A stretch of DNA of 48,272 bases, taken from the NCBI GenBank assembly GCA_026984935.1, contig JALSRD010000072.1, positions 1-48,272 of the forward strand, read 5' to 3'. The stretch comes from Desulfobacterales bacterium (GTDB lineage: Bacteria; Desulfobacterota; Desulfobacteria; Desulfobacterales; JALSRD01). Under the pieces are notes generated by a model, which did no database searches, was not told where the DNA came from, and was given only the letters and a program-made list of their open reading frames with translations. The translations under genes and the position numbers were made by a program. Every line of letters begins with the position of its first letter. The stretch's first letter is position 1. Below are positions 8,530-17,969 of this stretch, piece after piece.

Positions 8530-8763
8530 TCAAACATTATTTTGCCGGCGGCTGCTTCCAGCGGGCTTGGCGCCCCGGCGGAATCCGAAGAGCAGATAGA
8601 TGAAAAACCCCACAAAAGGAATGGCGGCGATAAGGCCCCAAAACGCTTTTTCGCCGATCGATGTGAAATCCTTGCGCGCCACATCGACGACCGCCCATAC
8701 CGTCATGGCGAAAAACGGTAGCGCGAGGATTATGACGGTCAGCGCGGTTTTGAGGTCCATCAT
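8530..8763 (-). CDS. Small PLDc_N-type membrane protein
   Basis: A 77-residue protein with two hydrophobic segments (about residues 6-27 and 40-62), a VWAVVDVARKDF stretch and an IPFVGFFIYLLFG ending. This pattern matches the phospholipase D N-terminal (PLDc_N) membrane module, here free-standing without a catalytic domain. A basic tail follows. The start codon overlaps the stop of the upstream transglycosylase gene as TGATG, so the two are probably translationally coupled. A second ATG follows at 8760. Function unknown; the coupling hints at a cell-envelope role. Confidence 0.78.
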   Translation of the reverse strand: MMDLKTALTVIILALPFFAMTVWAVVDVARKDFTSIGEKAFWGLIAAIPFVGFFIYLLFGFRRGAKPAGSSRRQNNV

Positions 8764-9692
8764 CAGCTTCGGGCTTTTAAAAGGTCAGCGATTTTCAGGA
8801 TGGTGTTGGCGTAATATCGGCTGTAGTTGTAGTGCAGCAGGACACGGTAGGCCTTGTCGCGGCTGATTCCCCGGCGCCAGCCGTAATGTGCCAGGTAGCT
8901 GGCAATACTCATGATGGCGTCGGCGTGATCGAAAAGATCGATACGCCCATCCTGGTCGCCGTCTTCGGCCAGGGAGAGCACATTGGTGGGCATAAATTGG
9001 GCAATGCCCATGGCGCCGGCATAAGAGCCACGGATGGCCACCGGGTCGATGCCCTGCTGGTTGGCATGCACGAACAGGGCCTTGAGTTCGGTGTAGGCCC
9101 ACTGGGATTTCTGTTTGACTTTTTTTAAAAAAGCCTGCCGGGAGAGCCGCCGTGAGGGGGGGATGCTGTGCCACAGTTTTTCGCGCAGCCCCGGATCGAC
9201 CAGAGACGCCATGGTGGACAAGGTGTTGATGATCTGGCTGCCGCCCAGATAGGTTCCCAGCTTGGTTTCCACCAGGATGATGGCGGTGATGATTTCTTTG
9301 GGGACGCCGTGGGCCTTTTCGGCGGCATCCAGCTGTTTGCGATGCAAAAGCATGTACTGGCGGGCCGCCGCGATACGCGCTTTCGTTGTGAACTGGCCGT
9401 AGTCCAGCTGGGCTTCGTTGTGCATGAAAAAAAGCGATACACTGTGCGCATCGAAAAAAACCTCGGGGCGCCCGAAGATTTTTTTCAGTTCGGCGGAATT
9501 GAATCCGTCGGCGTTCAGGCGCTGTTGCAGTCCGTCAAAAACATGGGAGGCCTGTGCCATGGCGGTGGACGCCGGCCGGCCGGCTGCAACAGGCAGGATG
9601 ATCATCAGTACGAGGATCCACCGGCAGGAGGCGAAACGCCGATGGCTGTACAACCGGTCGCAGGTCCGCCGGATGTCGGGAATAAAGCGCAT
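8763..9692 (-). CDS. MltB-family lytic murein transglycosylase
   Basis: A 309-residue periplasmic enzyme that cleaves the MurNAc-GlcNAc bond of peptidoglycan with 1,6-anhydro product formation. A long basic leader and hydrophobic segment (about residues 24-46) form the signal region. The SLT_2/MltB fold follows, with YGVPKEII-like PKEIITAIILVETKLG carrying the catalytic glutamate in VETKLG, then SYAGAMGIAQFMPTN and DLFDHADAIMSIASYL. These motifs are typical of MltB. No lipobox cysteine is evident, so a soluble form is likely. It is the first gene of a two-gene unit with the PLDc_N-like protein. Confidence 0.92.
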   Translation of the reverse strand: MRFIPDIRRTCDRLYSHRRFASCRWILVLMIILPVAAGRPASTAMAQASHVFDGLQQRLNADGFNSAELKKIFGRPEVFFDAHSVSLFFMHNEAQLDYGQFTTKARIAAARQYMLLHRKQLDAAEKAHGVPKEIITAIILVETKLGTYLGGSQIINTLSTMASLVDPGLREKLWHSIPPSRRLSRQAFLKKVKQKSQWAYTELKALFVHANQQGIDPVAIRGSYAGAMGIAQFMPTNVLSLAEDGDQDGRIDLFDHADAIMSIASYLAHYGWRRGISRDKAYRVLLHYNYSRYYANTILKIADLLKARS

Positions 9693-9943
9693 AAATCCGA
9701 TCTTTCGATATATTTAGCAGAGATGGTGGCGACCGTTGCCGTGAAATTTTTTCTATAGCACAGCCGGGCCGGTTCGATCCAGCATCTTTTTGTTTCTGAC
9801 GGTAAGCGCCTTATATGAAAGCGGACCGATGCACCGGGGCTGCCTTGATCCGCCTGCCGGAGCGTGATATAGCCGTTTGCAAAAGCGGGTTATCCGTTGC
9901 GGGCAACTTTTCAGCTGTTTCAGGGCCATGGGGAGACACCACC

Positions 9944-11308
9944 ATGCGCAAACCGGCAAAAACGATATACATCTGCCAGGCATGCGGCAGCCAGGCCCCC
10001 AAGTGGATGGGGAAGTGCCCGGACTGTGGCCGGTGGGACGCCATGGTGGAGGAACGGCTGGTAAAAACGGAGCAGGGCAAAACCCGCGTGCCGCCGGCGT
10101 TGCATAACCGACCCGTACCCATCGACGCCGTAACGCAGAAAGACGAAGATCGTTTCAGCACCGGTGTGGGCGAGTTCGACCGCGTTCTGGGCGGCGGACT
10201 GGTGACCGGCTCCCTGGTGCTGATCGGCGGTGACCCCGGCATCGGGAAATCGACGCTGATGCTCCAGGTGCTCTACGGGCTGGCAAGCCTGGGGCGCAGG
10301 GTGCTCTATGTTTCCGGCGAGGAATCCGTACGCCAGATCACCATGCGCAGCCGTCGCCTGGAAACCGTTTCGTCCAACCTGCTGGTCGTGGCTGAAACCG
10401 ATCTCGATGCCATCATGGCCATGCTGGAAAAGACGCTGCCCGACGTCTTGGTGATCGATTCCATTCAGACCATGTACAACGCTGAGCTCTCCTCGGTGCC
10501 CGGCAGTGTCAGCCAGGTGCGCGAGTCGGCCATGCGTCTGATGCTGATGGCCAAAAAAACGGGCGTGCCGACTTTTCTGGTGGGGCATGTGACCAAGGAA
10601 GGCGCCATTGCCGGCCCGCGCCTGCTGGAGCACATGGTGGACACCGTGCTCTATTTCGAGGGGGACCGCCAGCACCTGTTCCGCATCCTGCGGGCCGTGA
10701 AAAACCGCTTCGGCTCCACCAACGAGATCGGGGTTTTTGAAATGCAGGGCAACGGCCTGCGGGAAATTTCCAACCCGTCGGCGATCTTTCTTTCCGAGCG
10801 CTCCATCAATGCGCCGGGCTCGGTGGTGACGACCTGCATCGAGGGCACGCGTCCGGTCCTGGTGGAGCTGCAGGCCCTGGTCAGCAGCACGAGCTTCGGC
10901 ACGCCCCGGCGCACGATCCTGGGGCTGGACCAGAACCGTGTAGCCCTGCTGGTGGCGGTGATGGAGAAAAAGCTGGGCATGCACCTGATGGGGCACGATA
11001 TTTTTATGAACGTGGCCGGCGGCATGCGCGTCGACGAACCGGCGGTGGACGTGGGGATCGTGTCGGCCATAGCTTCCAGTTTCCTCGACCAGCCGGTGCA
11101 GGAAAACACCGTTGTTTTCGGCGAAGTGGGACTGACCGGCGAAGTGCGCGCCGTGGGACAGATAGAATCCCGTGTCCGCGAGGCATCCAAGATGGGGTTT
11201 TCACGTGGCATCGTGCCGCAGGCCAATTTGAGCCGTGCGGGCATCGCGGATGGTATGGCGCTGGAAGGCGCGGCAACCGTGGCACAGGTTGTCGAGGCCC
11301 TCTTCTGA
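9944..11308 (+). CDS. radA: DNA repair protein RadA (Sms)
   Basis: A 454-residue RecA-like ATPase that assists branch migration and recombinational repair. An N-terminal zinc finger uses C11, C14, C25 and C28. Walker A is GGDPGIGKST at residues 95-104, the RadA-specific motif KNRFGSTNEIGVFEM follows, and the C-terminal Lon-like domain starts near GMRVDEPAVDVGIV. ATG 9944 is preferred over the longer frame because GGGGAG precedes it and the zinc finger begins at once, as in the family. About 250 bases without a gene precede it. rlmE and yebC follow on the same strand. Confidence 0.97.
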   Translation: MRKPAKTIYICQACGSQAPKWMGKCPDCGRWDAMVEERLVKTEQGKTRVPPALHNRPVPIDAVTQKDEDRFSTGVGEFDRVLGGGLVTGSLVLIGGDPGIGKSTLMLQVLYGLASLGRRVLYVSGEESVRQITMRSRRLETVSSNLLVVAETDLDAIMAMLEKTLPDVLVIDSIQTMYNAELSSVPGSVSQVRESAMRLMLMAKKTGVPTFLVGHVTKEGAIAGPRLLEHMVDTVLYFEGDRQHLFRILRAVKNRFGSTNEIGVFEMQGNGLREISNPSAIFLSERSINAPGSVVTTCIEGTRPVLVELQALVSSTSFGTPRRTILGLDQNRVALLVAVMEKKLGMHLMGHDIFMNVAGGMRVDEPAVDVGIVSAIASSFLDQPVQENTVVFGEVGLTGEVRAVGQIESRVREASKMGFSRGIVPQANLSRAGIADGMALEGAATVAQVVEALF

Positions 11309-11381
11309 TGCGAACCCGTCGTACCCGTGCACGGGCTCCGGCCGGGCGGCTTGACTTCCGGCAGGTCTGAGTATATGAAAA

Positions 11382-12020
11382 ATGACGAAAGCTAAAACAA
11401 AGGATCGCTGGTCGGATCACTACACCCGCCGGGCCAGAAAAGAGCACTACCCGGCCCGTTCGGTGTACAAACTCAAAGAGCTTCAGGCCAAGTACCGGCT
11501 GATCCGCAAAGGGGGGCGTGTGTTGGATTTGGGTTGCGCCCCGGGAGCCTGGCTGCTTTATGCGGCAGCCCGGGTGGGTGAAAGGGGGTATGTGGCGGGC
11601 ATTGACCGCAAACCGCTGCACATCGCCGTGCCCGCGCATGCAAAAGTTTTCAACGGGGACATTTTCGCCTTTGAAGACCGGTTGAAAAAAGACGTCGGCC
11701 GGGGATTTCACGTGGTGTTGAGCGACCTGGCGCCGGATACCACCGGCAGCCGGCATGTGGATGCCTTCCGCTCCCAGGCATTGTGCGAAGCCGCGCTGGC
11801 CATTGCGCAGCAGGTGCTGCTGCCCGGCGGCGCTTTTGTCTGCAAGATTTTTCAGGGGACCGATTTCCAGGACTTTCGCCGGCAGGTTGCCGGCGGTTAC
11901 CAGAGTTGCCGGCTCTTCAAGCCGCGCAGCAGCCGCAAGGCCAGCCGCGAAATTTACATCGTGGGCTTGGGAAAGAAACAGGAGGAGGCATGTCCGGACA
12001 CAGTAAGTGGTCGACCATAA
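11382..12020 (+). CDS. rlmE: 23S rRNA (uridine-2'-O-)-methyltransferase RlmE/FtsJ
   Basis: A 212-residue S-adenosylmethionine-dependent enzyme that methylates U2552 in the A loop of 23S rRNA. The SAM-binding motif is [11 protein letters not shown]. The catalytic K-D-K-E tetrad is seen in RSVYK, LSDLAP, FVCKIF and SREIY. Length fits the family. Its end overlaps the start of yebC by 31 bases, and yebC has its own strong ribosome site inside the rlmE frame, so the two are likely cotranscribed. The ribosome site of rlmE itself is weak; the start is a reasonable but not certain choice. Confidence 0.94.
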   Translation: MTKAKTKDRWSDHYTRRARKEHYPARSVYKLKELQAKYRLIRKGGRVLDLGCAPGAWLLYAAARVGERGYVAGIDRKPLHIAVPAHAKVFNGDIFAFEDRLKKDVGRGFHVVLSDLAPDTTGSRHVDAFRSQALCEAALAIAQQVLLPGGAFVCKIFQGTDFQDFRRQVAGGYQSCRLFKPRSSRKASREIYIVGLGKKQEEACPDTVSGRP

Positions 12021-12733
12021 AGCATAAAAAAGGCGCTGCCGATGCCAAGCGGGGCAAGATCTTTACACGCCTGATCAAAGAAATTACGGTGGCCGCGCGC
12101 ATGGGTGGCGGCGATCCGGGGTCAAACCCGCGCCTGCGCACGGCGATCCAGGGTGCCAAAAGCGAGAACCTGCCAAAGGACCGCATCGAACGCGCCATCA
12201 AAAAGGGCACCGGGGAGCTGGAAGGGGTGGACTACGAGGAGGCGGTCTACGAAGGGTACGGCCCCGGCGGTGCGGCGGTGCTGGTGGAATCGCTGACGGA
12301 CAACAAGAACCGCGCTGTGGCCGACATCCGGCACATCTTTTCCAAAAACGGCGGCAGCCTGGGGGAGAACGGATGTGTGTCCTGGATGTTCGATAAAAAG
12401 GGCTACATCGCCGTCGCCGGCGACCAGGTGGACGAAGACACCCTCATGGAAGTGGCCTTAGATGCCGGCGCCGAGGATGTGCGCCAGGATGGGGACAATT
12501 ATGAGGTGATCAGCGCGGCGGAGGATTTTGAAGCCGTCAGGGCGGCCATCGAAAAAGCGGATATTGCGTATATCGAAGCCGAGATCACCATGCTGCCCCA
12601 GTCCACCACCGACCTGGTCGGAAAACAGGCCGAGCAGATGGTGCGCCTGATGGAGGCTTTAGAGGACTGCGAGGATGTCCAGAAAGTGTACACCAACGCC
12701 GATATTCCGGAGGAAATCGTCGCCGGCGTGTAA
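11990..12733 (+). CDS. yebC: YebC/PmpR-family DNA-binding/translation factor
   Basis: A 247-residue member of the YebC/TACO1 family. The start [20 protein letters not shown] is the family signature and lies behind GGAGGAGG. Further landmarks are [40 protein letters not shown] and the C-terminal [19 protein letters not shown]. Members have been described as transcription regulators and, more recently, as factors that relieve ribosome stalling. The gene overlaps rlmE and ends five bases from the convergent lolA gene. Confidence 0.95.
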   Translation: MSGHSKWSTIKHKKGAADAKRGKIFTRLIKEITVAARMGGGDPGSNPRLRTAIQGAKSENLPKDRIERAIKKGTGELEGVDYEEAVYEGYGPGGAAVLVESLTDNKNRAVADIRHIFSKNGGSLGENGCVSWMFDKKGYIAVAGDQVDEDTLMEVALDAGAEDVRQDGDNYEVISAAEDFEAVRAAIEKADIAYIEAEITMLPQSTTDLVGKQAEQMVRLMEALEDCEDVQKVYTNADIPEEIVAGV

Positions 12734-12738
12734 GGAGC

Positions 12739-13404
12739 TCACTGCGGCGCATCCATCTGTACGACATCGGCGCCCGGCGGGATGGTGAAAGCAAAGAGAG
12801 CGTCATCCAGCGACGGGACAAAGCGGATGTCGCGAAATACGATTTTCGTAATGTCGCCGTAAGTGTTGACGGTGGTGATTTCGACGATATTCCATAGGTT
12901 TCTATCGATTTTGAGCGCAACGCTTTTCAGCCCGGGGGTCTTGTTTTTGGGGTGCAGGAGCAGCGTGTCGAATTGTGCATCCGCGGGCGCTGCCAGGGAA
13001 ATGCGGAATTTCTGGCGCAGAATACTCAAGTCCGACAGGAAACTGGCGCCCTTGCCGTTGCCGATGATCTCCGGCGCCTTGCCGGTCATGACTTGGTTCT
13101 CCTCAGGTCGATAGATCCACAACCGCTGCCCGTCGGTAATCAACGTCTGCCTTTCGGGCTGATCGTAGTCCCAGCGCATTTTGCCCGGATACTTCACGCG
13201 GATGATACCGGCTGCGGTGTCGGTGATGTCCATGGCTTTGAGCACCGACCGCTGAAAGAAATGGGCGCTGAAGCTTTTTTGCGCGTAGTGTTTTTCGATG
13301 TGCGCAAGGATGGTGTCGACGTTCCGGGGCACGGCAGCGGCGGCGTGGGCCTGCAGGATACCCGTGCCCATAAGCAGCAGGAGTGCCCACTGGATTTTCG
13401 TCAT
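12739..13404 (-). CDS. lolA: Outer-membrane lipoprotein carrier protein LolA
   Basis: A 221-residue periplasmic chaperone that ferries lipoproteins from the LolCDE complex to the outer membrane. A signal peptide (residues 1-23) ends at an Ala-rich site. The LolA fold shows FSAHFFQRSVLKAMD, GIIRVKYPGKMRWDYDQPERQTLITDG, LWIYRPEENQV and a C-terminal FVPSLDDALFAFTIPPGADVV. Length is normal. It is convergent with yebC, with five bases between them, and has the unknown 303-residue gene just upstream on the same strand. Confidence 0.93.
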   Translation of the reverse strand: MTKIQWALLLLMGTGILQAHAAAAVPRNVDTILAHIEKHYAQKSFSAHFFQRSVLKAMDITDTAAGIIRVKYPGKMRWDYDQPERQTLITDGQRLWIYRPEENQVMTGKAPEIIGNGKGASFLSDLSILRQKFRISLAAPADAQFDTLLLHPKNKTPGLKSVALKIDRNLWNIVEITTVNTYGDITKIVFRDIRFVPSLDDALFAFTIPPGADVVQMDAPQ

Positions 13405-13438
13405 CTTGTCTCCTCTCTATCGGCGGGATTTAAAGTTT

Positions 13439-14350
13439 TCAGTCCAGCAACCTGCCGATGGTCCCAAGATCATCCGGATTTCCCGGTGAAAGCGCGAGTG
13501 TGACCGGCTGCCGGCCGGGTGCCACCATTGCCGTTTGCCCGTAAACCGCCAGGCAGACGGTGTCGATCTGCGCGATGCGGCGGACGATCTGGCCGCGGTC
13601 CGCCTGGCAGATCCTGGCCCCTTGCAGAACCATGGTTTCCATGTTGTGGCGCCGGAGCTGTCTGTCCAACGCATCGGCCTGCCGCAGCATTTTGAAAAAC
13701 AGGTGCTTGCGTGCCGCCAGGGCGTCGAAGATGTTTGGCGTGGCGTGCTTTTCCGCCAGAAACTCCAGTGTAAAGTCCAGGCAACTGAAGAAATCGGCCG
13801 ACCGCTGGTCAAAACCTTTGAAGAAACGGTTCAGGAAAGCGACAGCCGGAGGCATTTCGCCGACACCGGCGTTTCGCAGCCGCACTTTTACGGCGGTCTG
13901 CAGATCTTGGTCCAGGCTGGCGGCCAGCGTGTGGGCAAGAGACGGAGCCAGGCGCCGGGTGATGTGCAGGCGCACCACGAACGACCCCAGGGCTTCCGGC
14001 GGAACTTGCAGGTGGAAACCGCCGCGTCCGTCCGGGAAATAAAATCGGACGTGAAGCGGCCGTCGGCTGAGGCAGTCGATGAGCGCCGCCGGGTCCGCGC
14101 TATTGTACTGCCAACGATCGAGCGTGTCTTCCAGCTCCATCTGCATACGGCGGTCGGGGAAAAGGAGCAGTTCGATCAGTGAGTCGCGTTCACAGCTGGC
14201 GCGGTCTGCGCAGATCGCAGCGACCTGCGCGGCCTTGGGGCATGAAAAGGTGGCATCGATATACTGCCGGCTTTCCGCGCTGATTTCTAAACCGCGGCCG
14301 AACAGGCTGCGAATTTGCTCGGCCAGCCGGAGGATGCGCTCGGGAAACAT
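13439..14350 (-). CDS. Conserved-looking protein of unknown function
   Basis: This 303-residue protein is not recognised. It is soluble, with no signal peptide or membrane segment, and largely helical by appearance. It contains a PLHVRFYFPDGRGGFHLQVP beta-like stretch near residue 105, followed by a long helical half rich in Leu, Arg and Ala. Cysteines are scattered with no metal-binding spacing. Codon use matches its neighbours, so it is probably a true gene rather than a shadow. It lies between the zinc-ribbon thioredoxin gene upstream (10 bases apart) and lolA downstream, so it may be cotranscribed with the thioredoxin. Confidence 0.7.
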   Translation of the reverse strand: MFPERILRLAEQIRSLFGRGLEISAESRQYIDATFSCPKAAQVAAICADRASCERDSLIELLLFPDRRMQMELEDTLDRWQYNSADPAALIDCLSRRPLHVRFYFPDGRGGFHLQVPPEALGSFVVRLHITRRLAPSLAHTLAASLDQDLQTAVKVRLRNAGVGEMPPAVAFLNRFFKGFDQRSADFFSCLDFTLEFLAEKHATPNIFDALAARKHLFFKMLRQADALDRQLRRHNMETMVLQGARICQADRGQIVRRIAQIDTVCLAVYGQTAMVAPGRQPVTLALSPGNPDDLGTIGRLLD

Positions 14351-14360
14351 GGTTTGAGCC

Positions 14361-14936
14361 TTAATAGAGATACGGGGTCATATTCTGCATGATCTGGTGC
14401 CTGGGCAGACCGCCGACCCAGGTGTCCAGCAGCTTCCCGGCGTCGAAAACCAGCAGCGAGGGGACACTGCGCAGGTCGAACCGCGAAGACAGCCGCGGGC
14501 TGCTGTCGACGTTGAGTTTGCACACCCGTACCCGCCCCTTCCAGATCCGGGCCAGCTCATCGATGACCGGCGCCACGCTGCTGCAACTGGGGCACCATGG
14601 CGCCCAGCAGAACATCAGAACGGGCAGGGGCGAAGCCAGCACGGTGGATTCGAAGGAGGCATCAGTGACCGGCAGGGCTTCGCCGTGGAAAGCTTCGGCC
14701 GTCGGGATTTCAGCGCCGCAGCGCCCGCATTTGGCGGACATGCCGGCTTTTTCAGCCGGAATCCGGTTTTTGGCGCGGCACCGGCTGCAGCGCAGAATGA
14801 AAGCCCGGGCAGACTCTGGCAGCAGCGGCCGGCCGCAGCGGCCGCAGCGTGCCGCGGCCGCCGATTTTTCAGCCGGCACCCGGTTTTGGGCGCCGCAGGA
14901 GCTGCAACGCAGGATACGGCTGTCACGCTGCATCAT
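14361..14936 (-). CDS. Thioredoxin with two tandem N-terminal zinc ribbons
   Basis: A 191-residue cytoplasmic thioredoxin-like protein. Two zinc ribbons with identical spacing (CX2C-X16-CX2C) come first, using C11, C14, C31, C34 and C50, C53, C70, C73, with matching AQNRVPAEK and AKNRIPAEK segments: an internal duplication. A thioredoxin domain follows from about residue 88, with active site W114-C-P-S-C118 instead of the usual WCGPC, and the cis-proline in RSVPSLLVFD. TrxC has a single such ribbon. I start at ATG 14936, because the longer frame would run into the dnaK terminator only about 30 bases upstream. Confidence 0.87.
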   Translation of the reverse strand: MMQRDSRILRCSSCGAQNRVPAEKSAAAARCGRCGRPLLPESARAFILRCSRCRAKNRIPAEKAGMSAKCGRCGAEIPTAEAFHGEALPVTDASFESTVLASPLPVLMFCWAPWCPSCSSVAPVIDELARIWKGRVRVCKLNVDSSPRLSSRFDLRSVPSLLVFDAGKLLDTWVGGLPRHQIMQNMTPYLY

Positions 14937-14965
14937 GACGTCCCCGTTTGAAGTCGCTTGACGTG

Positions 14966-15003
14966 AAAAAGAAATCCCGCAGCACCGACACCCGCGGGAT
15001 TTC
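14966..15003 (-). terminator. Intrinsic terminator after dnaK
   Basis: On the minus strand, GAAATCCCGC and GCGGGATTTC form a perfect 10-bp stem around a 13-base loop, followed at once by TTTTT. It begins 25 bases past the dnaK stop. Confidence 0.92.
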
Positions 15004-15028
15004 ACTGACGGTCAGACGTTGCGGTCGG

Positions 15029-16969
15029 TTATTTATTGTCTTTGACTTCTTCGAAGTCAGCATCGACCACGTCGTCGTCACCGGAAGGCGCGCTGTCCGG
15101 CTGCTGGGCACCGGCCTGGTCGCCCGCACCGGCGGCACCCTGTGCGCCGGCGCCACCCTGGGCGGAAGCCTGCTGGTACATGGCTTCGGCCAGCTTGTGT
15201 GACGCCTGGGTCAGCGCTTCGCTGAGGCGTTTGATTTCCGCCGCGTCGTCGCCCTCCATGGCTTTTTTGAGCGGTTCGATGGCCGCTTCCACCTTGCTCT
15301 TGGTCTCAGCGTCAACCTTGTCCCCCAAATCCTTGATGGATTTTTCGGTGGAGTAAATCAGGGCGTCGGCGCTGTTGCGTGCCTCCACCAGCTCGCGTTT
15401 TTTCTTGTCCTCGTCGGCATGCATCTCGGCGTCCTTGACCAGTTGCTCGATTTCTTCCTGTGAAAGGCCGCTGGAAGCCGTGATCCGGATGGATTGTTCC
15501 TTGCCGGTGGCCAGGTCCTTGGCGGAAACGTTGACGATGCCGTTGGCATCGATGTCAAACGTGACTTCGATCTGCGGGACTCCGCGGGGTGCCGGCGGGA
15601 TACCGACGAGTTCGAAGCGGCCCAGGGTCTTGTTGCCGCTGGCCATCTCGCGCTCACCCTGCAGCACATGGATGGACACGGCCGGCTGGTTGTCTGCGGC
15701 AGTCGAAAAGATCTGGCTCTTTTTTGTCGGGATGGTGGTGTTTTTCTCGATCAGCTTGGTCATGACGCCGCCAAGCGTTTCAATCCCCAGTGAAAGCGGG
15801 GTGACATCCAGCAGCAGAACGTCTTTGACGTCCCCTTTGAGAACGCCGCCCTGAATGGCGGCGCCCAGGGCCACCACCTCGTCCGGATTTACACTCTTGT
15901 TGGGGGCCTTGCCGAAAATCTGTTTGACGCGTTCCTGCACCGCCGGCATGCGGGTCATGCCGCCCACCAGGATCACCTCGTTTATGTCGCCGGGCTTGAG
16001 GTTTGAGTCCTTCAGAGCGACCTTGCACGGCTTTTCGAGCTTATCCAGCAGATCGGCCACCAGGGCTTCGAGCTTGGCCCGTGTAATCTTGATGTTGAGA
16101 TGCTTGGGGCCGTTGGCATCCGCCGTGATAAAGGGCAGGTTGACATCGGTCTCCAGTGAAGTGGAAAGCTCCATCTTGGCTTTTTCAGCGGCCTCTTTCA
16201 GCCGCTGCAGGGCCATTTTGTCGTTGCGTACGTCGATGCCCTGGTCCTTTTTGAACTCGTCGGCCAGGTAATCGATAATGCGCAGGTCAAAATCCTCGCC
16301 GCCCAGGTGGGTGTCCCCGTTGGTCGCTTTGACCTCGAAGACGCCCTCTCCGATCTCCAGTACGGAGACATCGAAAGTGCCGCCGCCCAGATCGAAAACC
16401 ACGACTTTTTCTTCGCCCTTTTTATCAAGGCCGTAGGCCAGCGACGCGGCCGTGGGTTCGTTGATGATGCGCAGCACGTTGAGGCCGGCGATCTTGCCGG
16501 CGTCTTTGGTGGCCTGGCGCTGGCTGTCGTCAAAGTAAGCCGGCACGGTAATCACGGCGTCGGTGACCTTCTCGCCGAGGTACTCTTCAGCAGTCTTTTT
16601 GATGTTGGACAGAATAAATGAAGAAATTTCCGCCGGGCTGAATTGTTTTCCCCGCAGAACAATGCGGACATCGCCGTTGGATGCCTGCTTCAGTTCGTAG
16701 GGCAGGATCTTGATATCCCTTTGCACTTCCGGCGAGGCGAACTTGCGCCCGATCAGGCGTTTGACGCCAAACACGGTATGCTCGGGGTTGGTGATGGCCT
16801 GCCGCTTGGCGATCTGTCCGACCAGCCGTTCGCCGCTCTCAGAAACCGCAACAATCGAGGGCGTTGTCCGTCCGCCCTCCGGGTTGGTAATGACCTTGGC
16901 CTCGCCGCCTTCCATCACGGCGACACAGGAATTGGTGGTGCCAAGATCGATGCCGATAACTTTACTCAT
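15029..16969 (-). CDS. dnaK: Chaperone protein DnaK (Hsp70)
   Basis: A 646-residue Hsp70 that binds and refolds exposed hydrophobic peptides in an ATP cycle with DnaJ and GrpE. It starts [18 protein letters not shown] behind AGGAGGAAATACAG. The nucleotide-binding domain shows [17 protein letters not shown] and the linker is [13 protein letters not shown]. The substrate domain and helical lid follow, and the tail ends with the acidic [14 protein letters not shown] motif. Length is normal. It lies 51 bases downstream of grpE on the same strand and is closed by a strong terminator; dnaJ proper is not next to it. Confidence 0.98.
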   Translation of the reverse strand: MSKVIGIDLGTTNSCVAVMEGGEAKVITNPEGGRTTPSIVAVSESGERLVGQIAKRQAITNPEHTVFGVKRLIGRKFASPEVQRDIKILPYELKQASNGDVRIVLRGKQFSPAEISSFILSNIKKTAEEYLGEKVTDAVITVPAYFDDSQRQATKDAGKIAGLNVLRIINEPTAASLAYGLDKKGEEKVVVFDLGGGTFDVSVLEIGEGVFEVKATNGDTHLGGEDFDLRIIDYLADEFKKDQGIDVRNDKMALQRLKEAAEKAKMELSTSLETDVNLPFITADANGPKHLNIKITRAKLEALVADLLDKLEKPCKVALKDSNLKPGDINEVILVGGMTRMPAVQERVKQIFGKAPNKSVNPDEVVALGAAIQGGVLKGDVKDVLLLDVTPLSLGIETLGGVMTKLIEKNTTIPTKKSQIFSTAADNQPAVSIHVLQGEREMASGNKTLGRFELVGIPPAPRGVPQIEVTFDIDANGIVNVSAKDLATGKEQSIRITASSGLSQEEIEQLVKDAEMHADEDKKKRELVEARNSADALIYSTEKSIKDLGDKVDAETKSKVEAAIEPLKKAMEGDDAAEIKRLSEALTQASHKLAEAMYQQASAQGGAGAQGAAGAGDQAGAQQPDSAPSGDDDVVDADFEEVKDNK

Positions 16970-17020
16970 CTGTATTTCCTCCTTAGAATTATATATAAAC
17001 CGCTTTTTAGGCCACAAAAA

Positions 17021-17653
17021 TCATGCACGTTTGCAGGCTTGCTTTGAATTGTCCTTTTCCCTGGCTTTCGACACCACGACCATGGCCGGCCGCAACAGCC
17101 GGTCGTGAATGGTATACCCCTTCTGCAGCTCTTCGATGACCGTGTTGCCCGGGTCTTTATCCGTTTCTTTCTGCATGACCGCCTGGTGAAAGTTGGGGTC
17201 GAACGGTTGCCCCAGCGCATGGATGGGTTTTACCACGAACTTTTCGAAAACCTTGAGGATCTCATCAAGGGTCATGCGGATGCCCTGAAGAACGCCACCG
17301 CTGGCAGCGGCATCATTTTCGCTGCATGCCGCGATGGCCCGTTCCAGGTTGTCCACCACCGGCAGAAGTTGCTGCACAAAGGATTCATTGGCGAATTTCT
17401 TGAAATCCGCCATCTCGCGTGCCGCACGTTTCTTGTAGTTTTCGAATTCTGCCGATACCCTCAGAAAACGGTCGTAGTTCTCCTGGGCTTCTTTTCGGGC
17501 AGCCTCGAGCTGTGCCTCCAGATCCCTGATACTTGCCTTGTGCCTGGTGGACCTTGATTTGCCGCCTCCGTCTGTCGAAGGTGCTTTTTTCCGGTTTGCG
17601 TTGACACCCTTGCCGTCCGGCGGCGGGGTCGCATTTTTTTTCTGTGCCGTCAT
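17021..17653 (-). CDS. grpE: Nucleotide exchange factor GrpE
   Basis: A 210-residue co-chaperone that releases ADP from DnaK. A charged, low-complexity N-terminus rich in Lys, Pro and Gly precedes a coiled-coil (about residues 45-100), then the GrpE head with SAEFENYKKRAAREM, FVQQLLPVVDNLERAI and the family ending with FDPNFHQAVMQKE and GYTIHDRLLRPAMVVVSK. I start at ATG 17653 (MTAQKKN); the longer reading frame adds an implausible hydrophobic stretch that overlaps the promoter. It forms a two-gene heat-shock unit with dnaK. Confidence 0.95.
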   Translation of the reverse strand: MTAQKKNATPPPDGKGVNANRKKAPSTDGGGKSRSTRHKASIRDLEAQLEAARKEAQENYDRFLRVSAEFENYKKRAAREMADFKKFANESFVQQLLPVVDNLERAIAACSENDAAASGGVLQGIRMTLDEILKVFEKFVVKPIHALGQPFDPNFHQAVMQKETDKDPGNTVIEELQKGYTIHDRLLRPAMVVVSKAREKDNSKQACKRA

Positions 17654-17708
17654 CTGCCGTTCAAATCTCCTCGGATGGTTTGCCGTTACGGAATTTAAGT
17701 TTTGACAG

Positions 17709-17736
17709 AAAATAATGCTATATCTAACAATGTCAA
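17709..17736 (-). promoter_or_regulatory. Putative promoter of grpE-dnaK
   Basis: On the minus strand, TTGACA (17731-17736), a 16-base spacer and TATTTT (17709-17714) lie about 55 bases upstream of grpE in an AT-rich stretch. No CIRCE inverted repeat and no sigma-32 type CCCCAT box is seen, so heat control is not evident from sequence. It is the main content of the 316-base gap between grpE and the MBL gene, together with the terminator at 17902-17930. Confidence 0.55.
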
Positions 17737-17901
17737 GGTGATAAATGTGGTATCCGGCGATCCCCGACAGGTGCCTGAAATTCAATCATAAGTGTCGTTT
17801 ATATTTTTTAGGTGGCACGGTGTTGCAGCAGGTCATCGACGGCGGGCCAAAGAAAAAAGCATGGCGGGGGATCTTCAGACGGAGGGTTTCCGGACTGATG
17901 G

Positions 17902-17930
17902 AAAACGCCGGCGGCGGGCGGCGCCGGCGT
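17902..17930 (-). terminator. Intrinsic terminator after the MBL-fold gene
   Basis: On the minus strand, ACGCCGGCG pairs perfectly with CGCCGGCGT around an 8-base loop and runs into TTTT. It lies about 40 bases past the MBL gene stop. Confidence 0.75.
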
Positions 17931-17969
17931 CAACCCGTTGCGGAATTGCGATGTCCAGCCGTTTTCGTT

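Noticed and set aside
9920-10996. A 358-codon minus-strand frame opposite radA
   Set aside because: radA is intact; the antisense protein is His/Gln-rich and unlike any family.
17654-17969. CIRCE or sigma-32 heat-shock element before grpE
   Set aside because: No TTAGCACTC/GAGTGCTAA inverted repeat or CTTGAA/CCCCAT pair is visible; only a sigma-70-like promoter.
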